Shown: piece after piece, positions 34,263 to 43,108 of the stretch | Layout of the letters: each line of letters starts with the position of its first letter | Numbering within the stretch: position 1 is the stretch's first letter | DNA from: Paenibacillus glycanilyticus NBRC 16618 | Lineage (GTDB): Bacteria; Bacillota; Bacilli; Paenibacillales; Paenibacillaceae | Direction: 5' to 3' | Length of the DNA stretch: 64,000 nucleotides | NCBI RefSeq assembly: GCF_004000805.1 | Contig: NZ_BILY01000014.1 | Coordinates: forward strand, 62,001 to 126,000 | Program-made: the position numbers and the translations under genes | The notes under the pieces: model-generated | Database searches by the model: none | The model's input: the letters and a program-made list of their open reading frames with translations, nothing else | Told to the model about the DNA's origin: nothing

Positions 34263-34286
34263 TATGTACATACCGACATTATAGCA
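34263..34286 (-). promoter_or_regulatory. arsR promoter with palindromic operator candidate
   Basis: An extended -10 (TGCTATAAT, 34286-34278 on the minus strand) is followed at the expected transcription start by the palindrome TATGTACATA (34263-34272). A -35 is weak, as extended -10 promoters allow. Confidence 0.55.
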
Positions 34287-34299
34287 GAAAAAGAAGAAG

Positions 34300-34322
34300 C
34301 TCCTCTATAGAAGGAGCTTAAT
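34300..34322 (-). terminator. Terminator of the VOC-ThuA operon
   Basis: The stem AAGCTCC / GGAGCTT with a TTCTATAGA loop is followed on the minus strand by CTTCTTTTT, just after the ThuA stop. Confidence 0.75.
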
Positions 34323-34337
34323 CGGGAATCTGCGGTT

Positions 34338-35009
34338 TTATGCCCGTGCGCACCAGCGGATGCAGGCTTCGACCAATTGTTTCATCTCGGTCAGGATAAG
34401 AGTGTGAAGATTATGGGCAGGGGTGAGGCAGCATACCCGTCCTTTGCCGTACGGATGCGACCAGCCGCCGATGGATTCTCCATCCTCCGAGTAGGTGCGC
34501 ATAAATACATTGGTGTTAGCTTCGTCGCAAGAAACGAAATAGTGCTCTTCCATCGATTCAAAGCCAAGCGCCGGGTTTACGGCAAAATGGTTCGTTGAAT
34601 CCGAGGAATGGCTCGCCACAGGTTCAAAGCGAACCAGCTTCTGCTCGGGATGGTACTTGAAATATCCGCGCGTCATCGAGATATACGCACCGTCCTCCGG
34701 GTAGGAGGCAAGCCCGGAATGCCAGGAGAACCAGCCGCCGCCTTCATAGACGTATTGAAGCATCGCCTGCTCCGTCTCGGAATCCAGCCAATGCGCGGGA
34801 TTCTCGTCGGCCGGATTGATCTTGTCGTCCTTGAAGAGGATCACTGCGTCCGGCTTATCCAGAAGCGCTTTCGCTAGATGGTCGGCCGTCGTATAAGCAA
34901 GGCTGACGTTACCGCTCGCGAGCCAGGATGCGAGGCTTTCCTCAAGCCCTTCTTGGATGGCCGACTCCGGGTGATAGTAATCCCCGACTACCGCTAATAG
35001 TCTATGCAT
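34338..35009 (-). CDS. ThuA-domain protein (glutamine amidotransferase-like)
   Basis: A 223-residue protein of the ThuA family, which has a class I amidotransferase-like fold. It shows the LAVVGDYYHP start, AVILFKDDKI, YVYEGGGWFSWHSGLASY in place of the nucleophile elbow, and a C-terminal GWSHPYGKGRV. ThuA proteins occur in trehalose and other sugar catabolic loci, and their biochemical role is unclear. GGGGAGGG precedes the start. It is 19 bases downstream of a VOC protein gene, both under a promoter carrying a LacI-type palindrome. Confidence 0.85.
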   Translation of the reverse strand: MHRLLAVVGDYYHPESAIQEGLEESLASWLASGNVSLAYTTADHLAKALLDKPDAVILFKDDKINPADENPAHWLDSETEQAMLQYVYEGGGWFSWHSGLASYPEDGAYISMTRGYFKYHPEQKLVRFEPVASHSSDSTNHFAVNPALGFESMEEHYFVSCDEANTNVFMRTYSEDGESIGGWSHPYGKGRVCCLTPAHNLHTLILTEMKQLVEACIRWCARA

Positions 35010-35028
35010 GATGATGCCCTCCCCGCCG

Positions 35029-35484
35029 TTATTTATCGTTCTCCAACAGTTCGATTAATACCTTAAGCTGCGGAGCGGAATCGAAATACGCATAACGTCC
35101 GCCGGTATATTCGCCCTTCTGCTGCAGCTTCATGCCTTTACTTTCCATGATGGCGATTTTCTCTTTCATGCCTTCCACCACAAACGCGATATGATGCGGT
35201 CCTTCCCCATGCTCCTCCAGATGATTCCGCCAGGTGCTTGGGTGCAAGTCCGGTTCAATCAGCTCGAGTTGAAGGGAATCCATATCGAAAAAAGCCAGCT
35301 TGGCGCGTGCCTCTGAAGGCTCGCCTTGAAACTCGGTTTGCGCTTTGTCCGGGGTATCGGTCCAGTTCCACCCCGGTTTTTCTACGCCGAAGAAGTTCGC
35401 GTACGCTTCACTTACGGCCTCGATATCATGCACGAGAATTCCGATTTGGGTAATCATTTTGGTTCCGATTGCCGATTGACTCAT
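35029..35484 (-). CDS. VOC family protein (methylmalonyl-CoA epimerase-like)
   Basis: A 151-residue vicinal-oxygen-chelate protein with two beta-alpha-beta-beta-beta modules. The first is QIGILVHDIEAVSEAYANFF and the second GPHHIAFVVEGMKEKIAIME. Metal ligands His (LVHD), His (HHIAF) and Glu near the end (LIELL) fit the family. The reaction is not predictable. An AAAGGGG site precedes the start. It is the first gene of the VOC-ThuA operon, probably carbohydrate-linked. Confidence 0.85.
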   Translation of the reverse strand: MSQSAIGTKMITQIGILVHDIEAVSEAYANFFGVEKPGWNWTDTPDKAQTEFQGEPSEARAKLAFFDMDSLQLELIEPDLHPSTWRNHLEEHGEGPHHIAFVVEGMKEKIAIMESKGMKLQQKGEYTGGRYAYFDSAPQLKVLIELLENDK

Positions 35485-35535
35485 TATAATACCCCTTTCT
35501 TTCCGGTCGCTGTAATGGGCAGGAGTTGAGGAAAC

Positions 35536-35549
35536 AGAAAACGTTTTCT
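35536..35549 (-). promoter_or_regulatory. LacI-type palindrome upstream of the VOC-ThuA operon
   Basis: AGAAAACGTTTTCT is a perfect 14-base palindrome around the CG centre typical of LacI/GalR and CcpA operators, 52 bases before the VOC start codon. The outer bases differ from the cre consensus, so a local sugar regulator is as likely as CcpA. Confidence 0.55.
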
Positions 35550-35608
35550 CCCTGTATTGGGAGGTTCGCCATTCTCTCTATGATCCCTGCCGATAGGCGC
35601 AAAAAAGA

Positions 35609-36652
35609 TTAGAGGGTATAGCCAAGCTTTTGCAAGGCGCTGCGAACGGCCGCTTTAAGCTCTTCCTTTTCCTCGCCTTGAAGGAAGGCTGCTTCAGCGC
35701 TATTAACGGTCAGCTGTGCAAGCTCTTCAAGCGTAAAGCCGCAATGCTCCGCGAGCATCTCGAATTCGAGATTCATGGTAGTGCCGGACACTGTCATGTT
35801 ATCCGTATTCACCGTAACCAGAATCCCCTCGTCCAGGAAGCTGCGGATCGGATAATCCTCCCAGCCCGGTACCGCTTTGGTCTGAATATTGCTGACCGGA
35901 CACATTTCGAGCGGAGTTCGGGTTGTTCTAACCAATTCGATGACCGACGGATCCTCGGTAATGCGAACGCCATGGCCAATCCGGCTGGCACCTAACCTCG
36001 TAATGGATTCTCTCACGTTAGCCGCGCCACCCGCTTCGCCGGCATGAATCGTTATTGGCAGCTCGTAGCGGCTGGCCAGCTCAAACGCTTCTTGATGGAG
36101 AGCGGGCGGGAATCCCGCTTCGTCGCCGGCAAGATCGACGGCAACCACGCCTTTTCCGTAATACTCCCGGGCCGCTTCGATAACCTCCAGGTTTCTTTCT
36201 ACCGAATCATGACGCATGCAGATAACGATAACTCTAGCTTTGACCCCAAACATTTGTTCGCCCTTCTGCAATCCGGCAATCGTATGCAGAATCGCTTCGC
36301 CTGCAGACAGGCCTTCAAGCGTATGAAGTAAAGGCGCGAAGCGTACTTCGATATAAAGGCAGCCGGAAGCGGCCGCCTGCTCGACCACCTCTTCCGCGAT
36401 ACGTTCAAGCGATTCGGCCGTCTGCATAAAGGGCAGCACAAAACGGAACTTGCTCAGATATTCAACCAGGCTGGTACAGGTCTCGTCAATTTGCATCCAT
36501 GGCGTCAGATCGCCTTCCGCCCCTTCCGGAAGCGGCTTTCCTTGTTCCTTCGCGAGCTCGCGGATGGTATCCGGCTTCACGCTGCCGTCCAAATGCACAT
36601 GCAGATCGATCTTGGGGAGCTCTTTTATTTGTTCTAGTAGTTGTTCATTCAT
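35609..36652 (-). CDS. add: Adenosine deaminase
   Basis: A 347-residue enzyme with zinc-site motifs: DLHVHLDG (16-23), PITIHAGE (about 202-209), IGHGVRI and VNTDNMTVSGT with the last metal Asp, plus catalytic His. It deaminates adenosine or deoxyadenosine to inosine in the cytoplasm. It is the last gene of the minus-strand purine block, separated from pucG by 151 bases, so it may have its own promoter; none with good hexamers was seen. The ribosome binding site GGAAGG is about 11 bases from the ATG. Confidence 0.95.
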   Translation of the reverse strand: MNEQLLEQIKELPKIDLHVHLDGSVKPDTIRELAKEQGKPLPEGAEGDLTPWMQIDETCTSLVEYLSKFRFVLPFMQTAESLERIAEEVVEQAAASGCLYIEVRFAPLLHTLEGLSAGEAILHTIAGLQKGEQMFGVKARVIVICMRHDSVERNLEVIEAAREYYGKGVVAVDLAGDEAGFPPALHQEAFELASRYELPITIHAGEAGGAANVRESITRLGASRIGHGVRITEDPSVIELVRTTRTPLEMCPVSNIQTKAVPGWEDYPIRSFLDEGILVTVNTDNMTVSGTTMNLEFEMLAEHCGFTLEELAQLTVNSAEAAFLQGEEKEELKAAVRSALQKLGYTL

Positions 36653-36803
36653 GATGGGATGTACACCTTCCTTCCGTGACGATTATGGATATCGGTAAGC
36701 GAAAACGGCATCTCCCTTCCTGCGGCAAGCAAAAAGGTGGACACCGTTTCTCAACATATACACATCGTTCAGCTGTCGAAACTTATGTTGTTCCGTCATT
36801 TTA

Positions 36804-38045
36804 CTATGTTTGATCGTAAACATCCAGCGCCGCCTGCAAGCCCGCTCCGGCATGAAGCTTCGCCCCGTGGCGAATCAAAACGGCCTCTAGCGCGCCTAGC
36901 AATTGAAGGACATTTTGCTGGCGGCAGCTATAGCCCATCGTGCCAATCCGCCATATCTTCCCCTTCAAGCTGCCAAAGGAGCTGGCGATTTCGATGCCAA
37001 AGGCGTTCAGCAGCATGCCGCGTACGGATTCGCCGTCGATACCGCTTGGAATCGCAATGCAGGTCACAACCGGCAGCTTGCAGGACGGATCGCCGTACAT
37101 AACAAGCCCCATTGCTTCCAAGCCGGCTATAAGAGCGGATTCGTTCAACCGGTGGCGGGCGAAGCGCTCCTCGAGACCCTCCTCCAGCACCAGACGCAGA
37201 CCTTCGCGGAGCGCGTACAGCATCGAGGTCATCTCGGTATGATGATTAAGCCGGGCCGGGCTCCAGTAATCCTGCAGCTGGGCGAGATCGAAATAGTTGC
37301 TTTGAATGACGGGACGGCGTGCAGACGCGTTCTCGAGGTTGGGTTCGTGCGCTGCGCGCAGCCCTCGTTCAATAGACTTGCGGGCGTTAATCTTGGCCGC
37401 CGCGATGTCATTGTACGTGATCGGTGCCATTCCGGAAGGCACGGAGAGGCATTTTTGCGTTCCGCCGATAACCGCGTCGATAAACCATTCATCCGTATTC
37501 ACCGGAACGCCGCCGATCGTTGCAACCGCGTCAACCACAAAGAGAATGCCAAGTTCGCGGCATGCCTTGCCAATCTCGGCAAGCGGCTGCATCCGTCCTG
37601 TCGACGTTTCCCCGTGAACCATCAGCACAAGCGCCGGCTTCTCCCGGTGAATGGCGTTGATCACGTCCCCGGGATCAAACACGGTTCCCCATTCCGCCTC
37701 GATAATAGCGACTTCGGCGCCAACCCGCTCCGCAATTTCGTACAGAAGATTGCCGAACCGGCCGTAGATTGGAATAAGTACCTTATCTCCCGGCTCGATC
37801 AGACTGGTAAGTACCGCTTCTATCCCGGAGCGGGAGGTTCCGTCTACCGGAAACGCCCAATGATTCGTTGTACGGAACAAGGAGCGGAGCATCTCCATCG
37901 TATCGTTCATGTAAGACGTAAATTCTGGATCGAATTGACCCAGAATCGGATAAGAGAGCGCCCTGAGCACTCGTGGATCGACTTCCACCGGACCGGGGGT
38001 CATAATCGTCCGTTGCGATGGGGCTAATTCGGCGTATCGTTTCAT
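36804..38045 (-). CDS. pucG: (S)-ureidoglycine-glyoxylate aminotransferase
   Basis: A 413-residue class V PLP aminotransferase. It starts TPGPVEVDPRVLRAL, and the Schiff-base Lys is in GGTQKCLSVPSG, which is followed by the MAPITYN sequence. The PucG type transfers the amino group of ureidoglycine, the product of allantoate hydrolysis, to glyoxylate, giving glycine and oxalurate. Its ATG overlaps the stop of the allantoate amidohydrolase gene by 4 bases, so the two consecutive pathway steps are coupled. Confidence 0.92.
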   Translation of the reverse strand: MKRYAELAPSQRTIMTPGPVEVDPRVLRALSYPILGQFDPEFTSYMNDTMEMLRSLFRTTNHWAFPVDGTSRSGIEAVLTSLIEPGDKVLIPIYGRFGNLLYEIAERVGAEVAIIEAEWGTVFDPGDVINAIHREKPALVLMVHGETSTGRMQPLAEIGKACRELGILFVVDAVATIGGVPVNTDEWFIDAVIGGTQKCLSVPSGMAPITYNDIAAAKINARKSIERGLRAAHEPNLENASARRPVIQSNYFDLAQLQDYWSPARLNHHTEMTSMLYALREGLRLVLEEGLEERFARHRLNESALIAGLEAMGLVMYGDPSCKLPVVTCIAIPSGIDGESVRGMLLNAFGIEIASSFGSLKGKIWRIGTMGYSCRQQNVLQLLGALEAVLIRHGAKLHAGAGLQAALDVYDQT

Positions 38046-39298
38046 GGCAATACCCCCTCGTAAGCTAACTCGTATAGTAAAGCGGCCAATACGGATACCC
38101 CTTCGGCCAGCTCTTCAGGCGACGTAAATTCCTGCGGTGAATGGCTGATGCCGGATTGGCTTGGCACAAACAGCATCGCGGTTGGACACTTACTCGTAAA
38201 CATCTGAGCATCGTGACCCGCTCCGCTGACCATCCGGCGGTAAGGAAGAGACAAGTCATTGGAGATGCGCTCAAGCTTGTCGATCAGCTCCTTGCTCATC
38301 GGCGCAGGCTTTGCTTCCAGCCAGGGAACAATCGAAAGCTCGAGTCCCCGCCATTTGGCAATTTCATTAAACTTGGCGATCGCGCTATCGCAAAATTTTG
38401 CAATGACGGCTTCGTCTATATGACGGACATCTACTGTAAAGCTTACTTCACCCGGAACGACATTTGGCGTATTCGGCAAGCATTCAATCCGTCCGACGGT
38501 GGCAACAAGCGGTTCTCCGCATACGAGAGCATCGGCTTCAAGCTGAAGAATCATCTCCGCCGCTCCAACGAGCGTATCGTGGCGCATCGACATCGGCGTC
38601 GTACCGGCATGATTCGTTTCCCCTCGCACCGTTACGACATACCGACGCTGCCCGACTATCGCTTCAACAATTCCGATTCGTTTGCGCTGACGCTCCAGGA
38701 CCGGACCTTGCTCGATATGAATTTCGACAAAAGCACCGATATCTTCCCGCTTGCTTGCATCCTGCTCCGGCTTGCCGAAGCCCGCGGTTTCCATCGCTTC
38801 CTGAAGGCTGACGCCGCCTGAATCAAACACGATCCCGCCGCTCTGCCAATCGTAGACGCCGGTCATATTGCCCGAGCCCCAATAGGTGAGCGGAAACCGG
38901 CTGCCTTCTTCCTCGCAGAAGGAGACGATCTCAAGCGTGTTAACCGGCTGACCGTACGTATCCTTCAGATAGGTTACAGCCGCGATTCCGGCCGCTATGC
39001 CATAAGCGCCGTCATAATGGCCACCGGAGCGTACCGTATCGATATGCGAGCCGGTAAGGATAACCGGCGCTTCCTTGCTGCTTCCCTCCAGTCGGCCGAA
39101 TAGATTGCCCACCCGGTCGAACCTTACCTCCATGCCGAGCGATTTCATCTTCTCCGCCAGGAACAACTGTGCCTGCAGCCATTCCGGCGTATATAACAGC
39201 CGTGTAACTCCTCCTTGTTCATCAGCCCCAAAAGAGGCAAGCTCATCAAGAAGGCGGGATACAAAAGAGGCTGCTTCTTGTTCCATCGGAATCCTCAT
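38042..39298 (-). CDS. pucF: Allantoate amidohydrolase
   Basis: A 418-residue M20-type zinc amidohydrolase of the allantoate/hydantoinase-carbamoylase family. Metal and catalytic motifs include GSHIDTVRSGG (80-90), EEEGSRFPLT, FVEIHIEQGP and GAGHDAQMF near the C-terminus. It hydrolyses allantoate to ureidoglycine, CO2 and ammonia. AAAGGAGG precedes the ATG. Assignment over N-carbamoyl-amino acid hydrolase rests on its position between allantoinase and pucG. Confidence 0.92.
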   Translation of the reverse strand: MRIPMEQEAASFVSRLLDELASFGADEQGGVTRLLYTPEWLQAQLFLAEKMKSLGMEVRFDRVGNLFGRLEGSSKEAPVILTGSHIDTVRSGGHYDGAYGIAAGIAAVTYLKDTYGQPVNTLEIVSFCEEEGSRFPLTYWGSGNMTGVYDWQSGGIVFDSGGVSLQEAMETAGFGKPEQDASKREDIGAFVEIHIEQGPVLERQRKRIGIVEAIVGQRRYVVTVRGETNHAGTTPMSMRHDTLVGAAEMILQLEADALVCGEPLVATVGRIECLPNTPNVVPGEVSFTVDVRHIDEAVIAKFCDSAIAKFNEIAKWRGLELSIVPWLEAKPAPMSKELIDKLERISNDLSLPYRRMVSGAGHDAQMFTSKCPTAMLFVPSQSGISHSPQEFTSPEELAEGVSVLAALLYELAYEGVLP

Positions 39299-39313
39299 CG
39301 TTACAGCCTCCTT

Positions 39314-40714
39314 TTAAGGGGTTTGTTGAGGCGCGTGTACAGGCTGCAGCAACAGTTGACCTTGCTTCACCGGGTTTACGCCTTGCTCTTCGTTATAGAC
39401 CGTAATGCCGCGTACTAGCGTTGTTGTCACCTTGCAGGCAAATTTCCGTCCAAGGTAAGGACTGACTTTATGCCTTTGCCACAACTGATCTTCCGTCAGC
39501 GTATAGGAGCGGCTTGCGTCCACGAGGACCAGATCCGCATCCGCGCCAACGGCTATTTGACCTTTTTGCGGGTATAGACCAAACCGTTTCGCAGGGCCTG
39601 CAGACAAGAGTTCAACCAGTTTGTGCAGCGGGATCCCTCTTTTTATAAAGCCTTCGTCCAGCATGAGTTCGAGGCTGCTTTGCGCGCCGGCAATACCGCC
39701 CCAAGCCTCGAAGAAGGAAAGGGATTCGTCGAGCTTGAGCTCCGGCGGGCAAGGAGAATGATCGGAAGCGATAACATCCAGCTTGCCCTCCGCAAGCAGC
39801 CGCCACAAGCCTTCCTTCTGCTCTCTGCCGCGTAGAGGAGGCGCGCATTTGGCGGCCGGACCTATATCCGCCATATCCTCATCCGTCAACAGGAGATAAT
39901 GCGGGCAAGTTTCTACGGTAACCGGAATGCTTCGCTTCTTCGCCCGGTCGATCAGCTCCACCGCTTCCACGCTGCTGATATGGACAAAATGGACTTCGCA
40001 GCCCGTCTGCTCGGAGAACAGAATGGCTTTGTTTACCGCCTCCAGCTCGGCGATAACCGGACGGGACGCCACAAAGGCTCGTGCATCTGTCCTTCCTTCC
40101 AGAATGGCTTGTTCCGCCAGCGCAGAGGTAATCGCGTCACTCTCCGCATGGAGGGCAACAAAACCTCCCAATGCCGCGATCTTCTTCATTCCTTCATATA
40201 GCGTTAAGTCGTCAACCTCGCGGAAACGGCCTTCGCCTTCTCCGCCGGGATTGGACATAAAGGCTTTGAAGCCGCGGACGCCTCCCTCCGCCAGCTTTTC
40301 CAACTGATCCAGCTTGCCGGGGACGAGACCTCCCCAGAACGTATAATCGACTGCCGAGTTTCCATTGGCTAGTTCGCCCTTTAAGGCCAGAGCCTCAGGG
40401 GTAACCGTCGGCGGGTTGCCGTTCAGCGGCATATCGGCGTAAGTCGTGCAGCCGCCGGCAGCAAGCGCGGAGGAACCGGTTGCGAAGCCCTCCCAATGGC
40501 CGAAATTGGGTTCATTGAAATGAACATGGATATCGATCATGCCGGGAAGGACGAATTTGCCCTCGGCATCAACCATTTCATCTGCCGGGGAGTCGGCTAG
40601 CGATTCGGAGATAGCCGCGATTTTACCGCCGATAATCCCAATGTCCAATCGATAAGTCCCGCCCGGGAGAACAACCTGCCCGTTTAGGATGATGCGGTCA
40701 TATACTTGGTTCAT
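39314..40714 (-). CDS. pucH: Allantoinase
   Basis: A 466-residue cyclic amidohydrolase. The metal motif GMIDIHVHFNEPNFG near residue 57, the carboxylated Lys region GFKAFMSNPG, a His in HAESDAI and the Asp in IASDHSPC are all present. It opens the hydantoin ring of allantoin to allantoate. It follows pucM by 18 bases. The ribosome binding site is AAAGGAGG. Confidence 0.94.
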   Translation of the reverse strand: MNQVYDRIILNGQVVLPGGTYRLDIGIIGGKIAAISESLADSPADEMVDAEGKFVLPGMIDIHVHFNEPNFGHWEGFATGSSALAAGGCTTYADMPLNGNPPTVTPEALALKGELANGNSAVDYTFWGGLVPGKLDQLEKLAEGGVRGFKAFMSNPGGEGEGRFREVDDLTLYEGMKKIAALGGFVALHAESDAITSALAEQAILEGRTDARAFVASRPVIAELEAVNKAILFSEQTGCEVHFVHISSVEAVELIDRAKKRSIPVTVETCPHYLLLTDEDMADIGPAAKCAPPLRGREQKEGLWRLLAEGKLDVIASDHSPCPPELKLDESLSFFEAWGGIAGAQSSLELMLDEGFIKRGIPLHKLVELLSAGPAKRFGLYPQKGQIAVGADADLVLVDASRSYTLTEDQLWQRHKVSPYLGRKFACKVTTTLVRGITVYNEEQGVNPVKQGQLLLQPVHAPQQTP

Positions 40715-40732
40715 CCTGCTGCCTCCTTTTGT

Positions 40733-41119
40733 TCAGCTTCCGCGGTAAGTGCTGTAGCCGCCGGGAGCGACAAGCAGCGGGATATGATAATGGGAACCGG
40801 CATCCGTTACGGAGAATCGGATCGGAATCCGGTCGAATACCGGTTCAGAATCGAGAATATGGCGTCTCTTCTCATCCCGGAAGTAGTCCCCGGCGCAAAA
40901 GACGATTTCATAGACGGCGGCCAGCATCTCCTCGCTGCCTAGCAGCGGGGCATCCAGCCGTCCGTCTTCGTTGGTGGCCGCCGTCCGCAGCAAGATGCGT
41001 TCCTCGGGCAACGCGGAGCTTACGTCTGACTCGATCAGGTAGAGTTCAACTTTAATGCCTACGGCAGGCTTGCCTTTCGACGTGTCCAGCACATGGGTTG
41101 TAATGCGTCCGCCGCTCAT
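40733..41119 (-). CDS. pucM: 5-hydroxyisourate hydrolase (transthyretin-like)
   Basis: A 128-residue transthyretin-related enzyme. It has the N-terminal THVLDTSKGKPA motif and the C-terminal HYHIPLLVAPGGYSTYRGS, ending in the invariant YRGS catalytic tetrapeptide. It hydrolyses 5-hydroxyisourate from uricase to OHCU. The ATG at 41119 has GGGGAG about 8 bases before it; an in-frame GTG at 41128 overlaps the uricase stop and is less likely. Confidence 0.94.
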   Translation of the reverse strand: MSGGRITTHVLDTSKGKPAVGIKVELYLIESDVSSALPEERILLRTAATNEDGRLDAPLLGSEEMLAAVYEIVFCAGDYFRDEKRRHILDSEPVFDRIPIRFSVTDAGSHYHIPLLVAPGGYSTYRGS

Positions 41120-41124
41120 AGGCT

Positions 41125-42084
41125 TCACTCCCCGTCCGTAGTCAGATCTTCTTGCGTCATCGTAAAGCCTTGGAAGCCAAACGGCGGGCGAGGTTCGGTA
41201 TAGACGCCGGCCGGATCGTTCTCGGTGTTGTCCACGATCGTCTCCCAGGTCCGGTTATTCGATTCGAATCGAACTTCGGCCAGCTGCGGGAAACGGGTTA
41301 GAATCCGGCGGCCGACATGGTAGATTAGGAACTGAATGGACGGAGATTTCATTTCATGGAAGACGTTATGGGTGATGTCCCGAATTTGCTCGGCAGGAAC
41401 GTAACGTCCTAGCCCGGCATCAACGGCATCGTCTGCTTGATCGTATTTCCAGAAGATGTCCAGAAAGATGAACAGCGGACGGTCATAGCTCTCGGGCAGC
41501 GTTGTATATTCGTCGCGGACAAAGCCGTAAAACGAGCTTCCGCTTACCTTGATCAGCTGCAGATCGGTAATGGCGCATTCATGCGAATCAATACGGGGAG
41601 CTCCGTCTTTCCGGACCAGCTTCATCGAAGCGCTGGCATGATCGTTATGCGAACGGCGGTAGACAAGCGAGCTTGGCTCCAGGCCTGAGCCTGCTTGGGA
41701 GGTTACCTCCAGCGTCTGGAACGGGATCCGGTCCGCGCTCAGCTCCACGGCATCGATATGGGGGTAACGGTCCATAAACTTCCGGCTGATAAACGCCAGC
41801 AAGCCTTCCGTTGTGCTGCCTTCGTAAGCGGCCGTGTTGCGCAGAATAAAGTTTTTCATCGAGTCGGTAGCCACGACTAGCGAGTTGTCGCCTTCGGTAA
41901 ACGAAGTGAGGAGCTGTTCGCCGCTAACGGCAAACGTTACGTTATGGGCAAAGATGACATTGCTGTCACCGGTATAGGCGGATTCGGGAACGGCAGATAC
42001 GGATAACGGATTAGCATAAGTGCGGTAAGTAAGAACATCGCCTTTACCATAATAGAGAGTACGACCGCTGCGGAGTTTAAGCAT
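41125..42084 (-). CDS. pucL: Uricase (factor-independent urate hydroxylase)
   Basis: A 319-residue tunnelling-fold urate oxidase. The tandem T-fold pattern is clear: YGKGDVLTYRTYANPL, DNSLVVATDSMKNF (the catalytic Thr and Lys region), HNDHASASM and VRDEYTTLPES. It oxidises urate with O2 to 5-hydroxyisourate. In Bacillus subtilis PucL the uricase is fused to the decarboxylase; here they are separate genes. The ATG at 42084 is chosen over TTG 42093 because of spacing from AAGGG. Confidence 0.93.
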   Translation of the reverse strand: MLKLRSGRTLYYGKGDVLTYRTYANPLSVSAVPESAYTGDSNVIFAHNVTFAVSGEQLLTSFTEGDNSLVVATDSMKNFILRNTAAYEGSTTEGLLAFISRKFMDRYPHIDAVELSADRIPFQTLEVTSQAGSGLEPSSLVYRRSHNDHASASMKLVRKDGAPRIDSHECAITDLQLIKVSGSSFYGFVRDEYTTLPESYDRPLFIFLDIFWKYDQADDAVDAGLGRYVPAEQIRDITHNVFHEMKSPSIQFLIYHVGRRILTRFPQLAEVRFESNNRTWETIVDNTENDPAGVYTEPRPPFGFQGFTMTQEDLTTDGE

Positions 42085-42099
42085 GAATACCAATCCCTT

Positions 42100-42600
42100 C
42101 TATTCTGTAATAAGATCGTGCAGCCTGAATTTCGTAATGCGGGCGATTTGCCATAAGGCCTCGTCGGCTTCTTCTTCCAGGCTGTTGTTGATTCTTGCTT
42201 CCATAGCGGCTAAAATATCGGATTTATCCTTGCCGCGGACGGCCAGGATAAACGGAAAGCCGAACTTGCCGGTATATTTGCGGTTGCTTGCCGTAAATAC
42301 CTCGAACTCTTCCGGCGTCAGCCTGTCGAGTCCCGCTCCCTGCTGCTCCTTCGTCGAATAATCGCCAATCTTGATTCGGGTAGCCAGATCGGGATGCTCG
42401 CGGAACAGCTTAAGCTTGGTCTCTTCCGAAGAATGAACAACCGCCTTCACCATGGCGTCATGCAGCTCATCCACGGATCGGAAGGGGCGGGCGGCAAAGG
42501 CGGATTCGGCTACCCAAGGCGAATGCTCGAAGATAGCGCCAAGCGCTTCGACAAAAGATTCCTTCGGCATTTCGTTAATCGCGGATAGATTCAGATTCAT
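42100..42600 (-). CDS. uraD: OHCU decarboxylase
   Basis: A 166-residue helical enzyme. Key motifs are FEHSPWVAESAFAARPF, and the catalytic HPDLATR with an NRKYTGKFGFPFILAVRG segment, both typical of 2-oxo-4-hydroxy-4-carboxy-5-ureidoimidazoline decarboxylase. It gives (S)-allantoin. Its start overlaps the 3' end of pucE by 26 bases, and it is separate from uricase, unlike the Bacillus fusion. Confidence 0.93.
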   Translation of the reverse strand: MNLNLSAINEMPKESFVEALGAIFEHSPWVAESAFAARPFRSVDELHDAMVKAVVHSSEETKLKLFREHPDLATRIKIGDYSTKEQQGAGLDRLTPEEFEVFTASNRKYTGKFGFPFILAVRGKDKSDILAAMEARINNSLEEEADEALWQIARITKFRLHDLITE

Positions 42601-43108
42601 AGGCTTCCTTCCTCCACTCTATCGCTTTTTGTACGGCTCTCTTAATACCTCCGTAGCCGGTGCACCGGCATATGTTTCCTGATAACGCTTCTTCGATCTC
42701 AAGCGATGTCGGATCCGGATTATGATCAAGCAGCGCTTTGACCGAAATAATCATTCCCGGCGTGCAGTAGCCGCATTGGAATCCGCCTTCCTCGAGAAAA
42801 GCTCTCTGGATCGGATCGATGCCGCCGGCTTGCGCCGAGACTCCTTCAATGGTTGTAATAGATTTGCCCGAGCATTGATAGGCCATCGTAAGGCAGGAAT
42901 TAACAGGAACGCCGTCCACCATAACCATGCAGGCGCCGCATCGGCCGATTTCGCAGGAACGCTTCGCCCCCGTCATCGCCAGGTCATCGCGCAGCACATG
43001 AAGCAGCCGCTTGGCCGGCGGTACGTTCAAGCTCGCTTCATGACCGTTAATCGTGCACGGAATCGAGCTTGCCGCAAGCGGGGTAACAGACTTTGCCGAA
43101 TCTTTCAT
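42575..43108 (-). CDS. pucE: Xanthine dehydrogenase iron-sulfur subunit
   Basis: A 177-residue [2Fe-2S] protein. The N-terminal plant-ferredoxin-type cluster motif is CEIGRCGACMV with a fourth Cys in VNSC, and the C-terminal helical cluster motifs are CGYCTPGM and CRCTGYGGI. It passes electrons from the molybdenum site to FAD. Its ATG overlaps the pucD stop (ATGA). Confidence 0.95.
   Translation of the reverse strand: MKDSAKSVTPLAASSIPCTINGHEASLNVPPAKRLLHVLRDDLAMTGAKRSCEIGRCGACMVMVDGVPVNSCLTMAYQCSGKSITTIEGVSAQAGGIDPIQRAFLEEGGFQCGYCTPGMIISVKALLDHNPDPTSLEIEEALSGNICRCTGYGGIKRAVQKAIEWRKEAYESESIRD

Noticed and set aside
36653-36803. Searched for a purine riboswitch before add
   Set aside because: The conserved three-way junction core of purine aptamers was not found.
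36903-38027. Long 374-codon plus-strand open frame
   Set aside because: It is antisense to pucG, with no ribosome site and no recognisable motif; high-GC codon use leaves long shadow frames.
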